Source: Firmicutes bacterium CAG:194 (GTDB lineage: Bacteria > Bacillota > Clostridia > Lachnospirales > Lachnospiraceae). From it: 64,000 nt of DNA. The DNA lies in NCBI GenBank assembly GCA_000432915.1, contig HF995252.1, forward strand, positions 5,882 to 69,881, read 5' to 3'. The first letter of the stretch is position 1, and the number at the start of each line of letters is the position of its first letter. Shown one piece after another: positions 1 through 8,877 of this stretch. Below the pieces are notes generated by a model that was given only the letters and a program-made list of their open reading frames with translations, searched no databases and was not told where the DNA came from. The translations under genes were made by a program, and so were the position numbers.

Positions 1-2
1 GC

Positions 3-2492
3 CTCGAAAACCGCCTGTATCAGGTGCTGATCTTATGGCTGCAGCAAAGAGAAAACGAAGCAAAATGGGTATTGAACCATGTGGCACAAAGCTATCTGCG
101 CGGGGAGATCGATGCAGTGCCTTATGCGGCATATTTATATTTGCGCGGCCAGATCTGTCAGGAGGAAGATACTGCAGAAGAAGCCGGACAGGAACTTTTA
201 ATGCTGCAGGAGGAAAGGCCGGAGGCTTACCTGCCTGCCTGTCTGTATAGCAGGATCCAGCCGGATGCGGAAAGCAGAGACGTCTTTTCTGTACTGGAAG
301 CGCATTTTTATAGGGGAGCGGACAGCCCGGTGCTTTTGCAGACTGCGTTTTCACTGGTGGAGAAAAGTCCTTCCTGCCTGATGAAACTGGAATCTTTTGA
401 AATACATATTCTTTGGTTTGCGATCAAATACGGTGTTTATACGGAGTCACTTGCAGAAAGGACAGCATATCTAGCAATGCGCAGAAAAGAAATGGATAGA
501 CCGCTTTACTGTCTGTTGGCCAAAAGCTACCGGCTGTACGAGAGAGAAGATACACTGAAAGCAATGTGTACCTTGCTGATCCGCAGCGGAAAAACAAAAG
601 GATTTGGCAAGTGGTATGCATGTGCACTGGAGAAGGATCTTCGTATCACTTCTTTATACGAATACTATATGATGGCAACGGAGCCGGGTCAGCTGCCGCC
701 TAAAAATGTTCTCTTATATTTTGCGTTCCAGTGTGATCTGCCGGAGGAACGGAAGGCAGCCCTTTTTGCCCTGATCCTAAAAAATCAGAAACAGCTTCAG
801 GATCTGATGCCGCATTATGAGCCGCAGATCGAAAGCTTTGCATGGGAACAACTGGAAAAGGAAAACATCAGTGAGCCATTGGCAACTATTTACCGGTATG
901 TATTTCAGGATCCGCAAAAGCTGCAGGCGGCGAAAAAGGCACTTTTGCAGGTGGCATTTACCCATCGGATCAGCACAAAAGCAGAGAATGTCTGTCGTGT
1001 GATCCGTGTACAGGATAAGCTCAAGCAGGAAGAGCAGATACCGCTTGTAAAGGGGATCGCTTATGTATCCTGTTATACGGATGCTTATGAGATTTTTTTA
1101 GAGGATGAAAACGGAAACCGTTATCAGGACAGCAGTCTGTACGAAGATAAAAAGCTGATGAATGCGGAACGTATCTTTATGCGCCAGGAGGCAGAAGTGT
1201 CTGCCGCACCATTGATGTTATATGCAGAATCACTGGAAGCCGGTGAGAAGCATGACGAGAAACAGACTGTCATGATCTACAGCCGTCTGATCGCATCGGA
1301 CGAGATTGAGCCGGCATATCGGAAACAGCTTGCGGAAAAACTGATGGAGATCTATTACAGACAGGATGAGCAGGAAAAACTGAAAGCACTGTTACAGAGC
1401 TGCGATCTGACAACTGTCAGTCTGCAGCAGCGGGCACAGATCCTGCAATATATGTTGTATTGTGAAATGGATGAACAGGTAGAAAAAGCACTTCTTACCT
1501 ATGGATTTGAAGGTGTGTCCCCAAAGCTGCTTGCAAAGTTTATCACAAGGCATTTACAGAAAGATGACAGTTATGATGCAAGCTGGCTGGCGCTGGCACT
1601 TTATACTTTCCGGAAAGGGAAATATACACAGGAGATGCTGGCTTATATCTGTCGTTATTATGAAGGCGGCAGCAGACAGATGCAGGAGATCATGCAAGCC
1701 GCCCTCCGGTTTGACACAGATGTGCTGCAGCTTTCCGAGAGAATCTTGCTGGCAGCAATATTTACACAGGGAATCGGCGGCGGACAAAAGGAAGCATATG
1801 CTTACTATGTAAAGTATCGCAAAAACAGCGGGCTTGCCCATCAATATACGGATTATATAGTATACCAATATTTTGTAAAACAGCATCCGGCGCAGGCAGA
1901 AGTATTCACAGTGCTGGAGCAGTATCTGGCAGAAGAGCAGTGCAGTCTTCTTTCTAAGATTGCTTATTTGCAGTATATGGCAAAGGAAGAGACCACATAT
2001 ACAAAAAAACAGGAAGAACTGATCCGCGATCTGGTAGAACAGGTCATGGAAAGAAGAGGGTATTTACCGTTTTTCCGAAGCTTTTCCGGTTTTATCCCGC
2101 AGCTTCATCTGTATGCGAATCTGGTGTGCATGGAATACCGGACGGAACCCGGTACTAAAGTAAGCCTGCACTATCTGGGAGACGGTGGCGGGGACCGGTA
2201 CGAGATCAAAATGCTTTCGGAAGTGTGTGAGGGCTATTATGTGAAACGTTTTGTCCTGTTTTTTGGAGAAAAGCTGCAGTATTATGTGACAGAAGAAAAA
2301 GACAGCACCTGGCAGCTGACGGAGAGTGGTTGCCTGGAAAATAATGAAGCAGCACCGGAAGCGGGAGAGAGCAGATATGAGCTGTTAAATGATCTGTTCC
2401 TGAGTGCTTCCATGGGAGATGAACGGACAAAAAATGATTTTGAACGGGAGTACATCAGACAGGATCTTGTAGCAGGGCAGCTATTCAGATAG
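3..2492 (+). CDS. DUF5717-like large helical-repeat protein (5' end outside window)
   Basis: The reading frame is open to the left edge, so this is the C-terminal ~830 residues of a larger protein. It has no signal peptide or membrane segment in the visible part. It is rich in Leu, Tyr, Glu and Gln in irregular ~35-residue helical pairs, resembling TPR/HAT-type alpha-solenoids, and ends in a beta-rich stretch around residues 700-790. I recognise the pair it forms with the next gene as the Lachnospiraceae families DUF5717 and DUF5716; the assignment is from memory. Only 16 bp separate it from the next gene, so the two are co-transcribed. The function is unknown. A scaffold role for the neighbouring ATPase is inference. 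Confidence 0.7.
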   Translation, partial: LENRLYQVLILWLQQRENEAKWVLNHVAQSYLRGEIDAVPYAAYLYLRGQICQEEDTAEEAGQELLMLQEERPEAYLPACLYSRIQPDAESRDVFSVLEAHFYRGADSPVLLQTAFSLVEKSPSCLMKLESFEIHILWFAIKYGVYTESLAERTAYLAMRRKEMDRPLYCLLAKSYRLYEREDTLKAMCTLLIRSGKTKGFGKWYACALEKDLRITSLYEYYMMATEPGQLPPKNVLLYFAFQCDLPEERKAALFALILKNQKQLQDLMPHYEPQIESFAWEQLEKENISEPLATIYRYVFQDPQKLQAAKKALLQVAFTHRISTKAENVCRVIRVQDKLKQEEQIPLVKGIAYVSCYTDAYEIFLEDENGNRYQDSSLYEDKKLMNAERIFMRQEAEVSAAPLMLYAESLEAGEKHDEKQTVMIYSRLIASDEIEPAYRKQLAEKLMEIYYRQDEQEKLKALLQSCDLTTVSLQQRAQILQYMLYCEMDEQVEKALLTYGFEGVSPKLLAKFITRHLQKDDSYDASWLALALYTFRKGKYTQEMLAYICRYYEGGSRQMQEIMQAALRFDTDVLQLSERILLAAIFTQGIGGGQKEAYAYYVKYRKNSGLAHQYTDYIVYQYFVKQHPAQAEVFTVLEQYLAEEQCSLLSKIAYLQYMAKEETTYTKKQEELIRDLVEQVMERRGYLPFFRSFSGFIPQLHLYANLVCMEYRTEPGTKVSLHYLGDGGGDRYEIKMLSEVCEGYYVKRFVLFFGEKLQYYVTEEKDSTWQLTESGCLENNEAAPEAGESRYELLNDLFLSASMGDERTKNDFEREYIRQDLVAGQLFR

Positions 2493-2508
2493 AAAGAGAA
2501 GGAATAAA

Positions 2509-4566
2509 ATGGAACTTGTAATAGGCTGTGATATCAATGAATATTATGTGCAGTTTTCCTATGCGGAGGAGGGAAAAGAACCGGTCATGCCTGATTTCCC
2601 CGGTGTCACACAGGTTGAGACAGCACTTTGCAGACGGGAAGGTGTGAATCAGTGGTATGAGGGAAAGGAAGCGGTAAAGCGTGCGCTGGCTGGAGAAGGG
2701 GCGCTTGCAGAGCATCTTTTTTCCCGGATGCTTCATGCGGATACGATCAGGCTTTCCGACAGTGAATATCAGCTGACAGATCTTTGCAGCCTTTTTTTGG
2801 AGCACACATATACAGCGTTTGTCAGAAAAGTCAGGGAACAGCTGGGCGAGGAGATAACGGTCCGGGCACTTGTACTGACCGGACGGATCGATCCGGGGGT
2901 ACATTATGGTAAATTGCAGGAAATCGTAAAAAATCTGCCGGTAGAGGATATTTCCTTCCAAAGCCATGAGGAAAGTATCTTTTCTTATCTGGTGCATCAG
3001 CCCAGAAGGCTTATGGGATACGAGACGCAGGTTCTGGATCTGACTTCGGAGCAGCTCGTGATATACCGTGTGGAAATGAACCATAAAACAAGACCTGTTG
3101 TCGTGAGTATAGAGACGACAGAAACGGATCTTTATAAAAAGAAACATTATGCATCCATCATGGAGCATGACAGAGAACTTGCAAAACTGGATCAGGAACT
3201 GGCGGAATATATGCAGGACTATACGGCGGGCAGGATCGTAACAAGTTTGTATCTGATCGGCGATGGATTTCACGGAGACTGGTATCAGGAAACGCTCAAG
3301 GTGATCTGCAGAAACCGTAAGGTGTTTGCGGGAGACAACCTGTTTGGAAAGGGTGCCTGTTTTGCAGCAGCGGAACGGATCTGGAAGGGAGAAGCATCGG
3401 AAGATTTCCTGTATCTGGGCAAGGATATGCTGCAGTATAATGTAGGGATCAGGCTGTATGACAAAACGGAGGAGATCTACTGCCCGCTTTTGGATGCGGG
3501 GACAAACTGGTATGAGGCGGCAGGCAGTCTCGCTTTTTATATAGAAGATACAGATGAGATCCGGCTGCAGGTTGTACCGATCCGTGGAGGGAAAAAAGAG
3601 ATCGTGATCGGTCTGGACGGACTCAAAAGACCATATCGAAGCTGCCTTCTGGAGCTTGCTTTTTCCATGCAGGATAAGGAAACCTTGGAGCTTACGGTGC
3701 TGGATCATGGATTTGGCAGTTTCTTTGTACCTGTCAGGGAACCGTTTACAAAAGCAATCCGTCTGGCAGAGCTGCCAGATGCTGATGAGCAGGAAAATGC
3801 ATGTTATGTCTGCATAGGACAGAGGCTGCAAAAGCCATATCAGGTCGCCATGCATACAGATATTTTTTCTATGGAAGAGTTGTGTTATTATATTACGGTA
3901 CATGCGGACATGCTGGATCAGAGGTTTATGCGGGAAGATCTGGCAGATGCAGTGGAACAGATGGAACTTTTTGATCTGGCAGGAAGCTTAAGACAGCTGT
4001 TGCATTTTCAGGGGAGTCTGCATACCTTCTGCCGGATGATATTGGAAGAAGCGGCCTATGTTTCTGCTGATAAAATGACGGAGCTGATGGAAACACTGAC
4101 GAAAAACGAGACATTGACACCGCTTAAGAGAAAGCAGAAGCAGGCAGACGGTCTGTACTCACAAAAGGCATATATGCAGGCGATCACGCTGTATCGGGAA
4201 CTTTTGCGGGAAGAGACGGAGCAGGAAAACAAGGCGGTATTGCTTGAACAGATCGGAAAATGTATGGCACAGCTTTTTGAATACGGGCTTGCGGAAGCGC
4301 AGTTTATGGAAAGCTACCGGCTTGGCAGAAAAGAAGCGCTTCATCTCTATTTGCTTTGCAGAAGAATGCAGATGACAAAGGAAGAATTTGTCCGCTTTAT
4401 TACGGAGCATGAAGCATATTATGAAAGTGCGCTGACTGTAGAACAGGAATATGAAAGTGCGTTGCAGACAGCGGAAGATACATTGAAGCAGATGGAAGGG
4501 CTGCCTGATATGGACAGTCTCCGGGAAACATATCGTGTCATGATGGAACAGCCGGAATCTGTATAA
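2509..4566 (+). CDS. DUF5716-like protein with Hsp70/actin-type ATPase fold
   Basis: 685 residues. The N-terminal ~320 residues follow an Hsp70/actin ATPase layout: a first phosphate-loop-like strand (VIGCDINEYYVQF, residues 4-16), GKEA near 50, a second phosphate-like strand (VLDLTSEQL, about 175-183), and an adenosine-like motif (YLIGDGFHG near 248) followed by GKGACFAA near 282. The C-terminal third is helical and TPR-like. The canonical DLGT is degenerate, so nucleotide hydrolysis is not assured. An RBS (AGAGAAGGA) precedes the ATG. It sits between a helical-repeat protein and a membrane coiled-coil protein with gaps of 16 and 11 bp, which suggests one complex. The role is unknown. Confidence 0.7.
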   Translation: MELVIGCDINEYYVQFSYAEEGKEPVMPDFPGVTQVETALCRREGVNQWYEGKEAVKRALAGEGALAEHLFSRMLHADTIRLSDSEYQLTDLCSLFLEHTYTAFVRKVREQLGEEITVRALVLTGRIDPGVHYGKLQEIVKNLPVEDISFQSHEESIFSYLVHQPRRLMGYETQVLDLTSEQLVIYRVEMNHKTRPVVVSIETTETDLYKKKHYASIMEHDRELAKLDQELAEYMQDYTAGRIVTSLYLIGDGFHGDWYQETLKVICRNRKVFAGDNLFGKGACFAAAERIWKGEASEDFLYLGKDMLQYNVGIRLYDKTEEIYCPLLDAGTNWYEAAGSLAFYIEDTDEIRLQVVPIRGGKKEIVIGLDGLKRPYRSCLLELAFSMQDKETLELTVLDHGFGSFFVPVREPFTKAIRLAELPDADEQENACYVCIGQRLQKPYQVAMHTDIFSMEELCYYITVHADMLDQRFMREDLADAVEQMELFDLAGSLRQLLHFQGSLHTFCRMILEEAAYVSADKMTELMETLTKNETLTPLKRKQKQADGLYSQKAYMQAITLYRELLREETEQENKAVLLEQIGKCMAQLFEYGLAEAQFMESYRLGRKEALHLYLLCRRMQMTKEEFVRFITEHEAYYESALTVEQEYESALQTAEDTLKQMEGLPDMDSLRETYRVMMEQPESV

Positions 4567-4577
4567 GGGAGTAAGCA

Positions 4578-5762
4578 ATGAAGTTTTGGAACAGATTGTT
4601 TAGACGCAGAAAAAAGAAAAAAGAAGAACTGCCGGATGAAGCAGACGGAGCAGCATATGGACTTACGGAACATGAAACGGATCTGGAGGATGAACAGCAG
4701 CGGACAGGCTATGTGGAAAGTCTGCTGACACAGATCGCTGATGCGCAGAAGCAGATCAGCGAGTGTGAAGCCGAATACGCCATGGTCGATCTGTATCTGA
4801 GGGACATGGAACTGATCGATTATATTTCCGGTGAAGACAGGGAGAAGTTGGAAGACTGTGCAAAGGCAGTGCATCTGTTGGAAGAGGACAAGAGCCGGTA
4901 TGAAAAAAAGAAAAGACATATGTCCGATGCAGATTATGCAAAAATGGAGCGTCTGTCTGAGGATGCACATGACAGCCTGACGCGCCTGCAGGAAGCGGAA
5001 CAGTATCAGGAAGCAATCCGAAACGATCTGAGCAGACTGGAAAATGAAAAGCAGGCATGTCTGTTCAGAAGGCAGGAAGCAAAGACGGCAATGGAAAACC
5101 TGCGGGGCATGGCGGTTATCACGACAGCGGCGGTCTTTTTCTGTATCGTGATCCTTTTGATCATGCAGTTTGCCTTTGAAATGCAGACACAGATGGGCTA
5201 TATTCTGACGGCAGCAGTCTGTGCGATCGCACTGGTGGCAATGTATATGAAATATATGGATGCAGCACAGGAGGACAGATTGTCTTCAGGCAGTCTGAAC
5301 AGAGTGATCCTTTTGCAGAACCGTGTGAAGATCCGGTATGTCAATAATACAAATCTGCTGGATTATTATTATCTGAAATTCGGTATTTCCTCCGGGGAGG
5401 AGCTGAAAAGTCTGCTGGAGGCTTACCAGGCGGAGCAGGTGGAACGGAAAAAGCTGGAACAGACGATGCAGGAGCTGTCCTTCGGACAGGAGGATCTGAT
5501 CCGTATCCTGAAAAAATATCGTCTGCATGATCCGATGATCTGGCTGCACCAGACCGGTGCGATCTTAGATCCCAAAGAAATGGTCGAGGTAAGGCATGCT
5601 ATGATCCTGCGCAGACAGCAGCTCAGAAAGCAGATGGAATTCAATACCGACAACGCGGAAAAAGCACAGGAGCAGATCAAAAAGCTGGTAACGGAGTATC
5701 CGAAATATGCAGCACAGATTCTGAAAATGGTTTCTGCCTATGAAGAAAAAGCAGAAAGCTGA
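4578..5762 (+). CDS. Membrane-anchored coiled-coil protein of the DUF5716/5717 cassette
   Basis: 394 residues. A basic N-terminus (RRRKKKKEE, residues 10-18) is followed by a long Glu/Lys/Gln-rich coiled coil (about 45-175), two closely spaced hydrophobic segments (about 178-198 and 207-226), and a second charged coiled-coil region to the C-terminus. There is no signal peptide, so both charged arms probably face the cytoplasm with a membrane hairpin between. It follows the ATPase-like gene by 11 bp and ends the operon. It could tether the ATPase and the helical-repeat protein to the membrane, but that is inference from order only. I do not recognise a named family. Confidence 0.65.
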   Translation: MKFWNRLFRRRKKKKEELPDEADGAAYGLTEHETDLEDEQQRTGYVESLLTQIADAQKQISECEAEYAMVDLYLRDMELIDYISGEDREKLEDCAKAVHLLEEDKSRYEKKKRHMSDADYAKMERLSEDAHDSLTRLQEAEQYQEAIRNDLSRLENEKQACLFRRQEAKTAMENLRGMAVITTAAVFFCIVILLIMQFAFEMQTQMGYILTAAVCAIALVAMYMKYMDAAQEDRLSSGSLNRVILLQNRVKIRYVNNTNLLDYYYLKFGISSGEELKSLLEAYQAEQVERKKLEQTMQELSFGQEDLIRILKKYRLHDPMIWLHQTGAILDPKEMVEVRHAMILRRQQLRKQMEFNTDNAEKAQEQIKKLVTEYPKYAAQILKMVSAYEEKAES

Positions 5763-5772
5763 GAAAAGCAGA

Positions 5773-5801
5773 TTGACAGAGTATGGCAGGAATGGTACCA
5801 T
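5773..5801 (+). promoter_or_regulatory. Sigma-A promoter of the amino-acid ABC operon
   Basis: TTGACA, 17 bp, then TACCAT. It lies in the only sizeable gap (112 bp) between the coiled-coil gene and the permease. The rest of that gap holds the RBS AAGGAGAG and no ORF. Confidence 0.5.
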
Positions 5802-5874
5802 TACACCGTGCTTGATTTACTATGGTAAAGTGCTACTACGATAAAATATCAAGGTTTTACATAAGGAGAGTTTT

Positions 5875-6525
5875 ATGAGTTTTGGAACAATGCTTGGGCA
5901 ATTAGCTACGGGGATGCTTGTAACAGGAGAGATTTTTTTCCTGACACTGTTATTTTCGCTTCCGCTCGGACTGGTTATTTCTTTTGGACGCATGTCAAAA
6001 AACGGTCTGCTTCGGACAATCACAAAAATCTATATTTCCATCATGCGCGGAACGCCGCTTATGCTGCAGCTTATTGTAGTTTATTTTGCTCCGTATTACA
6101 TATTCCGCATCCGCATTTCATCAGGATATCGTATGATCGCGGTCATCATCGGATTTGTATTAAATTATGCAGCTTATTTTGCGGAGATCTACCGTTCCGG
6201 TATCCAGTCCATCCCGGTAGGACAGTATGAGGCTGCCAAGATCCTCGGCTACAGCAAGGGACAGACTTTCTTTAAGATCATTCTGCCGCAGGTCATCAAG
6301 CGGATCCTGCCCGCTGTGACAAACGAGGTCATTACACTGGTCAAGGATACCTCCCTTGCATTTGTACTTGCCGTGACGGAAATGTTCACACTGGCAAAAC
6401 AGGTGGCAGCAGCACAGACAACGATCGTACCGTTGATGGCAGCAGGTGTGTTTTATTATCTTTTTAACCTGCTTGTTGCATTTGTCATGGAAACACTGGA
6501 AAAGAAAATGGCTTATTACAGATAG
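5875..6525 (+). CDS. Polar amino-acid ABC transporter permease
   Basis: 216 residues, HisM/GlnP type (BPD_transp_1). It has four to five membrane helices, the early RGTPLMLQ motif (about 59-66) shared by polar amino-acid permeases, and the cytoplasmic EAA loop (EAAKILGYSKGQTFFKIILPQ region, about 121-141) that docks on the ATPase. It is paired with the ATPase gene 9 bp downstream. No periplasmic-type binding protein is encoded nearby, so the substrate receptor must be elsewhere or shared; the exact amino acid cannot be inferred. The start is set by AAGGAGAG 6 bp upstream. Confidence 0.9.
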   Translation: MSFGTMLGQLATGMLVTGEIFFLTLLFSLPLGLVISFGRMSKNGLLRTITKIYISIMRGTPLMLQLIVVYFAPYYIFRIRISSGYRMIAVIIGFVLNYAAYFAEIYRSGIQSIPVGQYEAAKILGYSKGQTFFKIILPQVIKRILPAVTNEVITLVKDTSLAFVLAVTEMFTLAKQVAAAQTTIVPLMAAGVFYYLFNLLVAFVMETLEKKMAYYR

Positions 6526-6534
6526 GAGAAAGAT

Positions 6535-7290
6535 ATGATTTTATTGGAACTGAAGCATTTAAAAAAATCCTTTGATGAGCTGGAAGTCATCAAGGACTTC
6601 TCTCTTTCTGTAAAGGAAGGAGAAGTTGTTTCCATTATCGGTCCTTCCGGCAGCGGAAAATCAACGATCCTGCGCTGCCTGACGATGCTCGAGCAGATGG
6701 ATGACGGCGAGCTTTCCTATCTGGGAGAGTACGCGGCAAAAAGTGAAAACGGCAGATGTGTTTATGCATCCAAAGAAAAACTGAAACAGATTCATCATTA
6801 TTTCGGGCTTGTATTCCAGAATTTCAATCTGTTTCCGCATTACAGCGTTTTGAAAAATATCATGGATGCACCTGTCAGTGTAGATAAGGTGCCAAAGGAA
6901 GAAGCAAAGAAGCGTGCGCGTAAGCTGATGGAGCAGCTTGGACTTTCCGAAAAGGAAAATGCTTATCCGTATCAGCTTTCCGGCGGACAGCAGCAGCGTG
7001 TATCGATCGCAAGAGCACTGGCGCTGCAGCCAAAGATCCTGTTTTTCGATGAACCGACAAGTGCGCTGGATCCGGAGCTGACAGGGGAAGTTTTAAAGGT
7101 CATCAAAGAACTGGCAAAAGAAAAGATGACAATGATCATCGTGACACATGAAATGCAGTTTGCAAGAGAGCTTTCCGATCGTATCATCTTTATGGAAAAC
7201 GGTGTCTGTGTACAGGAGGGGACACCGGATGAGATCTTCCATTCCGAAAATGAAAGAGTCAGGGACTTTATCGGCAAATTTGTAGGATAG
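6535..7290 (+). CDS. Polar amino-acid ABC transporter ATP-binding protein
   Basis: 251 residues, GlnQ/HisP family. Walker A GPSGSGKST (about 36-44), Q-loop VFQNFNLFPH, signature LSGGQQQR (about 152-159), Walker B ILFFDEPTSALD and the switch His in VTHEMQFA are all intact, so it should hydrolyse ATP. It energises the permease encoded just upstream (RBS AGGAGAAAG). A short insertion after the Walker A region (AAKSENGRCVYASKEKL) is longer than in GlnQ and is common in Clostridia homologues. Confidence 0.93.
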   Translation: MILLELKHLKKSFDELEVIKDFSLSVKEGEVVSIIGPSGSGKSTILRCLTMLEQMDDGELSYLGEYAAKSENGRCVYASKEKLKQIHHYFGLVFQNFNLFPHYSVLKNIMDAPVSVDKVPKEEAKKRARKLMEQLGLSEKENAYPYQLSGGQQQRVSIARALALQPKILFFDEPTSALDPELTGEVLKVIKELAKEKMTMIIVTHEMQFARELSDRIIFMENGVCVQEGTPDEIFHSENERVRDFIGKFVG

Positions 7291-7294
7291 CTGA

Positions 7295-7323
7295 TTGCAC
7301 TTTGCAGCGGAAACGATTATAAT
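7295..7323 (+). promoter_or_regulatory. Sigma-A promoter of purF
   Basis: TTGCAC, 17 bp, then a perfect TATAAT, 76 bp before the purF ATG. No guanine-riboswitch-like fold is evident between it and the gene. Confidence 0.65.
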
Positions 7324-7398
7324 GTTTTTTGTTTATATACAATTAGGGAAGGTAAGAGATACACCAGACAACAATCTTTTAAGAAAGTGGAGAAAACA

Positions 7399-8861
7399 AT
7401 GGCAGAATTAGAACACTTAAAGGAAGAATGCGGCGTATTCGGCATGTATGATTTTTCAGGTGGCGATGTCGCAACAAGTATCTACTACGGATTGTTTGCA
7501 CTGCAGCACAGAGGACAGGAAAGCTGTGGCATTGCTGTCAGTGAAACAAACGGCCCAAAAGGAAAGGTTTCCAGTCATAAGGATATGGGGCTTTTAAATG
7601 AAGCCTTTACCCCGGAAGTGCTGGAGAAATTAAAGGGAGACATCGGTGTCGGACATGTCAGATATTCGACCGCCGGCAGTTCAACCCGCGAAAACGCGCA
7701 GCCACTTGTCCTGAATTATGTCAAAGGAACACTGGGACTGGCGCACAACGGTAATCTGATCAATACACCCCAGCTGCACAAAGAGCTCGAATATACAGGA
7801 GCCATTTTCCAGACAACGATCGATTCAGAGGTCATTGCCTATCTGATCGCCAGAGAGCGTCTGAATTCCAAAACAGTAGAAGAAGCAGTCGGACGTGCCA
7901 TGAAGAAGCTGAAGGGTGCGTACTCTTTGATCGTTATGAGCCCGCGTAAGCTGATCGGTGCGAGAGATCCGTTCGGATTCCGTCCGCTTTGTATCGGAAA
8001 ACGTGATAATGCTTATGTACTGGCATCTGAGACATGTGCCCTTGATACGATCGGTGCAGAATTTATCCGGGATGTGGAACCCGGCGAAATTGTAACGATC
8101 TCACCGGAAAAGGGCATTGAATCCGACAAGAGCTGCTGCATTTTAAAAGAGCAGCATGCAAGATGTGTTTTTGAATACATTTATTTCGCAAGACCGGACA
8201 GCCTGATCGATGGCTGCAGCGTCTATCATTCCCGCATTATGGCAGGTAAATATCTGGCAATGGACAGTCCGGTGGAAGCAGACATTGTAACAGGTGTACC
8301 GGAATCCGGTAACTGTGCTGCAATGGGATATGCCATGCAGTCAGGTATTCCGTATAATACTGCTTTTGTAAAGAATTCCTATGTCGGAAGAACCTTTATC
8401 AAGCCAAAGCAGAAAAACAGGGAAAGCAGTGTACAGATCAAGCTGAATCCGATCAGAGAGGTTGTTGCTGGCAAACGTGTCATCATGATCGATGATTCGA
8501 TCGTCCGCGGAACAACTTCCGACCGTATTGTAAAGCTGCTGCGTGATGCAGGTGCGAAAGAGGTGCATGTCAGGATTTCTTCACCGCCGTTTTTATGGCC
8601 GGGGTTTTTAGTTTTTCCCCCCCGCCGTTTTTATGGCCGTGTTATTTCGGAACCGATGTACCGGCGAGAGAACAGCTCATTGCCTATAACAGATCTGTGG
8701 AAGAGATCAGGCAGATTATCGGAGCGGATTCCCTTGCCTATCTGTCTTTGGACAGACTGCCCGACATCGTAGGCGGCAGAGAGATCTGCACCGGCTGCTT
8801 TACCGGGAAATACCCAATGGAACCACCGCAGGATGATATCCGCGGAGAATTTGATGAGTAA
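7399..8861 (+). pseudogene. purF: Amidophosphoribosyltransferase, frame-shifted by a 38-bp insertion
   Basis: PurF makes 5-phosphoribosylamine from PRPP and glutamine, the first committed purine step. The ATG at 7399 (RBS GGAG) gives a short propeptide MAELEHLKEE before the nucleophile Cys of CGVFG, as in the Bacillus-type enzyme. The glutaminase domain, the PRPP loop (VIMIDDSIVRGTTS) and most of the synthase domain are intact. Near codon 395 an 18-bp repeat plus a 20-bp spacer are inserted. Frame 1 then runs out of homology (stop at 8772), while the true C-terminus (CYFGTDVPAREQL through CTGCFTGKYPMEPP) continues in another frame to 8861. Removing 38 bp gives 474 residues, the usual length. 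Either a real or phase-variable lesion or a sequencing error. Confidence 0.85.
8584..8639 (+). repeat. 18-bp direct repeat with 20-bp homopolymer-rich spacer inside purF
   Basis: CCGCCGTTTTTATGGCCG occurs at 8584-8601 and again at 8622-8639. The 20 bp between are almost all runs (GGG, TTTTT, AG, TTTTT, CCCCC). Recombination or slippage between the two copies would delete exactly 38 bp and restore the purF frame. Confidence 0.9.
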
Positions 8862-8877
8862 AGATGAGGAGAAAGAG

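Noticed and set aside
2485..3903. 472-codon open frame on the minus strand
   Set aside because: It lies fully antisense to the DUF5716-like gene, is rich in Cys, His, Ile and Phe without domain pattern, and has no RBS.
4419..4970. 183-codon minus-strand frame
   Set aside because: Antisense shadow across the junction of two well-supported plus-strand genes.
8595..8861. Separate 88-codon gene starting in the purF repeat
   Set aside because: Its protein is the missing PurF C-terminus; the ATG is an accident of the duplicated segment.
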